NCBI GenBank assembly: GCA_021808985.1
Contig: JAKBAQ010000035.1
Coordinates: 1-16,264, forward strand
From: Pseudomonadota bacterium
GTDB lineage: Bacteria; Pseudomonadota; Alphaproteobacteria; Acetobacterales; Acetobacteraceae
Reading direction: 5' to 3'
DNA length: 16,264 nucleotides
The notes under the pieces were generated by a model. It was not told where the DNA came from. It searched no databases and saw nothing but the letters and a program-made list of their open reading frames with translations. A program made the translations under genes and the position numbers. Positions 13,812 to 16,264 of this stretch are shown piece after piece (within the stretch, counting starts at the first letter, position 1; each line of letters starts with the position of its first letter).

Positions 13812-14015
13812 ATGCCCGAGTCTGAGTCTGAAGACGAAATCCTGGAACGTATCGAAATCGCGCTGCGCAAGATCGCGGCGCTGGCGAAACCGGCCAAGCC
13901 GGCCGCGCAGGCGGAGCCGCTTGACCGCGAGGCGCTGGCCCACTCGCTTGATGCGGTGATCGAGCATTTGCGTGCCGGGCTCGAGGAGCCCGGACCAACC
14001 GGCCATACGGAGTAA
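13812..14015 (+). CDS. Small coiled-coil protein upstream of zapA
   Basis: The 67-residue product from ATG 13812 has an acidic N-terminus (PESESEDE), a helix with heptad spacing (ILERIEIALRKIAAL), a KPAKPAAQAEP linker, and a second helix (about 38-57). Alphaproteobacterial zapA genes are often preceded by a small coiled-coil gene (DUF4164-like), so a role near the division machinery is plausible, but I cannot place this short protein in a family with certainty. ATG 13803 is an alternative start, but it would fall inside the putative -10 box. The stop is 5 nt before zapA, whose ribosome-binding site overlaps this gene's last codon. Confidence 0.6.
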   Translation: MPESESEDEILERIEIALRKIAALAKPAKPAAQAEPLDREALAHSLDAVIEHLRAGLEEPGPTGHTE

Positions 14016-14020
14016 ACGCC

Positions 14021-14329
14021 ATGGCGCAAGTGACTATCCGGATTAACGGCTATGTCTATACCGTGGGCTGCGAGGATGGGCAGGAGGCGCATCTGGAGCG
14101 CATGGCCGCGGAGATCGAGCAGCGGATCAACAGTATCAAGGCGATTGGCGGGCAGTCTGGCGAGGCGCGGCTGCTGATGCTGGCGGCGCTGCTGCTGGCC
14201 GATGAGCTGCATGATTTGCGCAGCAACGCGCCGCCGCCGGTGGAGAAGCCGAACCCGGAACGCCGCGCCAGGCTGCGCCGTGTGGCCGCCCGCGCGGAAG
14301 AGATTGCAGCGGACCTGTTAGACGCCTAA
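14021..14329 (+). CDS. zapA: ZapA, cell division protein
   Basis: The 102-residue product has the ZapA N-terminal domain: VTIRINGYVYTVGCEDGQE (4-22), then HLERMAAEIEQRINSI, and the hallmark ARLLMLAALLLADEL (49-63) leading into a charged C-terminal coiled coil. ZapA tetramers cross-link FtsZ filaments at midcell. GGAG (14009-14012) lies 8 nt before the ATG. The ZapA-6S RNA order, with the RNA starting about 6 nt after the stop, is the widely conserved proteobacterial arrangement and strengthens both calls. Confidence 0.92.
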   Translation: MAQVTIRINGYVYTVGCEDGQEAHLERMAAEIEQRINSIKAIGGQSGEARLLMLAALLLADELHDLRSNAPPPVEKPNPERRARLRRVAARAEEIAADLLDA

Positions 14330-14332
14330 ATA
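14304..14332 (+). promoter_or_regulatory. Candidate 6S RNA promoter inside the zapA 3' end
   Basis: TTGCAG (14304-14309) and TAAATA (14327-14332) are 17 nt apart and overlap the zapA stop codon. Transcription would begin within a few bases of the 6S terminal helix (14336). The hexamer matches are moderate; co-transcription with zapA and processing is the alternative. Confidence 0.4.
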
Positions 14333-14335
14333 AGG

Positions 14336-14494
14336 GGTGGAGCTGCCCGGTTCGTCAGGCAAATCATCCCCAGGGCCGTAAGCATCTCCCTTGGGAGCTG
14401 GCTCTGTCCGGGCCTTGGTCCGGGCATCTGGCGCCCACCTGCACAAGCAGGCCTTGGGAGGATGTGTAAAACCAACGGCCAGGGCGGCTCTACC
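14336..14494 (+). ncRNA. ssrS: 6S RNA (SsrS)
   Basis: About 159 nt directly after zapA form a long, nearly self-complementary rod. The terminal helix pairs GGTGGAGCTGCCC (14336-14348) with GGGCGGCTCTACC (14482-14494) over 13 bp, including two G-U pairs. Further in, CATCTCCC pairs with GGGAGGATG through a bulge, bounding a large central single-stranded region, and CCTGC-ACAA-GCAGG forms a small hairpin on the 3' side. 6S RNA mimics an open promoter and sequesters sigma-70 RNA polymerase holoenzyme in stationary phase. Size, secondary structure and the zapA neighbour agree; the exact ends are inferred from the helix. The usual downstream ygfA gene is absent, with repeat copy C and ligA following instead. 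Confidence 0.85.
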
Positions 14495-14526
14495 TGATCT
14501 GGCGCGGCGTGCGCGGCCATCAAAAA

Positions 14527-14622
14527 TTTTTGCGGGGTTTGGGGAGCTTTTTATAAAAAGCTCCCCAAGATTCTGGCCCTTTTTTGCAAAAAAGGGCCAG
14601 ACCCCAAAAAAACTTTTGAGAG
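14527..14622. repeat. Compound palindromic intergenic element, copy C
   Basis: Hairpin 1 (14541-14566) is a perfect 26-nt palindrome with arm GGGGAGCTTTTT. Hairpin 2 (14572-14601) is the same 30-nt palindrome as in copy A. GGGGT (14534-14538) pairs with ACCCC (14601-14605), and TTTTT (14527-14531) can continue the helix into the following A-run past a GC bulge. The tail AAAAAAACTTTTGAGAG (14606-14622) ends 10 bp before the ligA stop. It separates 6S RNA and ligA, which converge. No classical U-tract follows either hairpin. Confidence 0.8.
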
Positions 14623-14632
14623 TTTTAAGATC

Positions 14633-16264
14633 CTACAGCCCGGCGAGGGTGCGGAACTCTTCCTCGCTCAGGATTTTCAGCCCCAGTTCGGCGGCTTTTT
14701 TGGCTTTGGAACCGGCATCCGCGCCGGCGACCACATAATCAGTTTTCTTCGAGACGGATTCGGTGACTTTGGCGCCAAGCGCTTCCGCGCGGGCTTTTGC
14801 CTCGGGGCGCGCCATCGAGAGGGCGCCGGTGAACACGATGGTCTTGCCGGCCAGAGGTGAATCAGCCCCCCCGGCGCTGGGGGCATCGGTGATGATGAGT
14901 TCGGCTTCCAGCGCGTCCAGCGTGGCGAGGTTGTGCGGCTCGGCGAAGAAGGCCGCGAGGTCAGCCGCGATGGCGGGGCCGATGCCGGAGATGGAGCCGA
15001 GCTCTAGCCGGGCGTCGGAGCCTATCTCGGTTGCGGCTTGCATGCTCTGCCGCCAGTTGGCGTAGGAGCCGTAGTGGCGGGCCAGCAGCTTCGCGTTGTT
15101 CTCGCCGACGCGGCGGATGCCCAGCGCGAAGATGAAGCGGGGCAGGGCAATGGTGCGCCGCGCCGCGATGGCGGCGATGAGGTTGGCGGCGGAGAGCTTG
15201 CCCCAGCCCTCACGCGCGGCGATTTCCGCCTCGTGTTCCGGCAGGTGGAAAATATCGGCGGCGGATTTTATCAGCCCGGCATTGTGGAATTCCACAACGG
15301 TCTTCTCGCCGCAACCTTCGATGTCAAACGCGCCGCGCGCGCAGAAATGGATGAGACGCTCAATGACCTGCGCGGGGCAGCTGAGGCCGCCGGTGCAGCG
15401 GCGCACGGCTTCATCGGCATCGCGCACGGCGAGGCTGCCGCATGCCGGGCAATGCGTGGGAAAGACAAAGGGGCTGGTGTGTGCGCCGCGCCTGAGCACG
15501 CCGAGGATTTGCGGAATGACATCGCCGGCGCGCTGCAGCTCCACGATGTCGCCGATGCGGACATCCTTGCGGGCGATTTCATCCTCGTTATGCAGGGTGG
15601 CGTATTGCACCAGCACGCCGCCGACATTCACCGGCGTTAGGCGCGCGCGGGGTGTGAGCGCGCCGGTGCGTCCGACCTGGATTTCAATATCCTCCAGCAG
15701 GGTGCTGGCGCGTTCGGCGGGGAACTTCCAGGCGATGGCCCAGCGCGGGGCGCGGCCGGCGAAGCCGAGGCGGTGCTGCAAGGCGAGGTCGTTCAGCTTG
15801 TAGACCACGCCGTCAATGTCATAGGCGAGCGCGGCCCGCGCGGCGGCGATATGGCTCTGGAAGGCGGGCGCCTCGGACTCGCTGACCCGTTTTGAGAGCG
15901 GGTTGACTTCAAACCCCCAGTTTTTGAGCTTTTGCAGATATTCCCAATGGGTTTGCGCGGCCTGGGTGGCGGATTCGCCCTGCGCGTAGGCGAAGAGGGA
16001 GAGCTTGCGGCGCGCGGTTATGCTGGAATCCAGCTGGCGCAGGCTGCCGGCGGCGGCGTTGCGGGGGTTGGCGAAGGGTTTCTCCTGCGACTCGTTGAGG
16101 GTGAGGAAATCCGCCTTGGTCATATACACCTCGCCGCGAATTTCGATGCGCGCGGGGGCATCGCCGGGCAGGGTGAGCGGCAGGGATTTCAGCGTGAGCA
16201 GATTGGCGGTGACATCCTCGCCCTCGGTGCCGTCGCCGCGGGTGGCGGCGCGGAGGAAGGCGTG
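14633..16264 (-). CDS. ligA: LigA, NAD(+)-dependent DNA ligase (partial, N-terminus outside the window)
   Basis: The frame is open from the window edge to TAG at 14633, giving 543 visible residues. It begins in the nucleotidyltransferase domain at ATRGDGTEGEDVT (about 7-19 of the visible part). Then come NPRNAAAGSLRQLD (66-79), DGVVYKLND (151-159) and AWKFPAE, the OB-fold (TPVNVGGV, GDVIPQI), a Cys4 zinc finger (visible Cys272, 275, 290 and 296), helix-hairpin-helix repeats (SGIGPAIA among others), and a C-terminal BRCT domain (about 469-543, PLAGKTIVFTGALSMARPEAK). It seals nicks in replication and repair. The adenylated lysine motif (KxDG) lies beyond position 16264, so the real start is not visible. 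No internal disruption is seen. Confidence 0.96.
   Translation of the reverse strand, partial: HAFLRAATRGDGTEGEDVTANLLTLKSLPLTLPGDAPARIEIRGEVYMTKADFLTLNESQEKPFANPRNAAAGSLRQLDSSITARRKLSLFAYAQGESATQAAQTHWEYLQKLKNWGFEVNPLSKRVSESEAPAFQSHIAAARAALAYDIDGVVYKLNDLALQHRLGFAGRAPRWAIAWKFPAERASTLLEDIEIQVGRTGALTPRARLTPVNVGGVLVQYATLHNEDEIARKDVRIGDIVELQRAGDVIPQILGVLRRGAHTSPFVFPTHCPACGSLAVRDADEAVRRCTGGLSCPAQVIERLIHFCARGAFDIEGCGEKTVVEFHNAGLIKSAADIFHLPEHEAEIAAREGWGKLSAANLIAAIAARRTIALPRFIFALGIRRVGENNAKLLARHYGSYANWRQSMQAATEIGSDARLELGSISGIGPAIAADLAAFFAEPHNLATLDALEAELIITDAPSAGGADSPLAGKTIVFTGALSMARPEAKARAEALGAKVTESVSKKTDYVVAGADAGSKAKKAAELGLKILSEEEFRTLAGL

Noticed and set aside
13787..14212. N-terminal extension of the hypothetical protein to ATG 14212
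   Set aside because: The extension is antisense to zapA and the small coiled-coil gene, both with plus-strand support; the conserved part begins near ATG 13786.
1..16264. CRISPR array, tRNA or rRNA genes, phage or defence system
   Set aside because: I found no regularly spaced direct repeats, no tRNA cloverleaf and no phage, toxin-antitoxin, nuclease or transposase genes; all long genes are housekeeping types.

Overview
The window is a GC-rich stretch of chromosome from an alphaproteobacterium. Gene content points to Rhodospirillales, most likely Acetobacteraceae (inference; no marker gene was compared). The supporting features are a TrxR-like ferredoxin-NADP reductase, a UbiK protein, an sdhCDAB operon, a DhnA-type class I aldolase followed by thiE, and a 6S RNA directly behind zapA. 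Nearly everything is housekeeping. I see no prophage, transposase, CRISPR array, tRNA or rRNA gene.

Layout. 1-246 (-): 5' end of tsaE, divergent from an FNR-type flavoprotein (304-1314, +). 5789 down to 1448 (-): a tightly overlapping run hldD-lgt-MidA family methyltransferase-pgeF-lipoprotein, in which every junction is a start/stop overlap. 5837-7358 (+): ubiK, an AT-rich gap of about 340 bp, a small protein of unknown function, and an ETF-beta-lysine-methyltransferase-like enzyme. 7488-10960 (+): the complete succinate dehydrogenase operon sdhC-sdhD-sdhA-sdhB. 13786 down to 11086 (-): conserved hypothetical-class I aldolase-VIT/CCC1 metal transporter-thiE. 13812-14494 (+): small coiled-coil protein-zapA-6S RNA. 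16264 down to 14633 (-): ligA, cut by the window edge so that the N-terminal adenylation-lysine region is missing.

How the genes relate. The sdh operon is complex II, linking the TCA cycle to the quinone pool; UbiK assists ubiquinone synthesis, and MidA-type proteins help complex I assembly, so several genes touch respiration. HldD, Lgt, PgeF and the lipoprotein serve the envelope: HldD makes the LPS-core heptose precursor, Lgt lipidates prolipoproteins such as the one in its own operon, and PgeF polices muropeptide synthesis. Small coiled-coil protein plus ZapA belong to division; 6S RNA is a stationary-phase regulator of RNA polymerase.

The most unusual signal is not a gene. A compound palindromic element of about 90 bp lies at all three convergent gene junctions (about 1331-1420, 10976-11068 and 14527-14622), always in the same orientation, and nowhere else that I could see. 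It has two consecutive hairpins, a conserved spacer and a conserved tail. One 30-nt palindrome is identical in two copies, while the other hairpin shows a compensatory base-pair change. It behaves like a mobile or selected bidirectional 3'-end element. Two other points deserve a look: two genes (hldD and the small zapA-upstream gene) have a -10-like box exactly 7 nt before ATG, suggesting leaderless mRNAs, and the AT-rich gap after ubiK stands out sharply from its surroundings.
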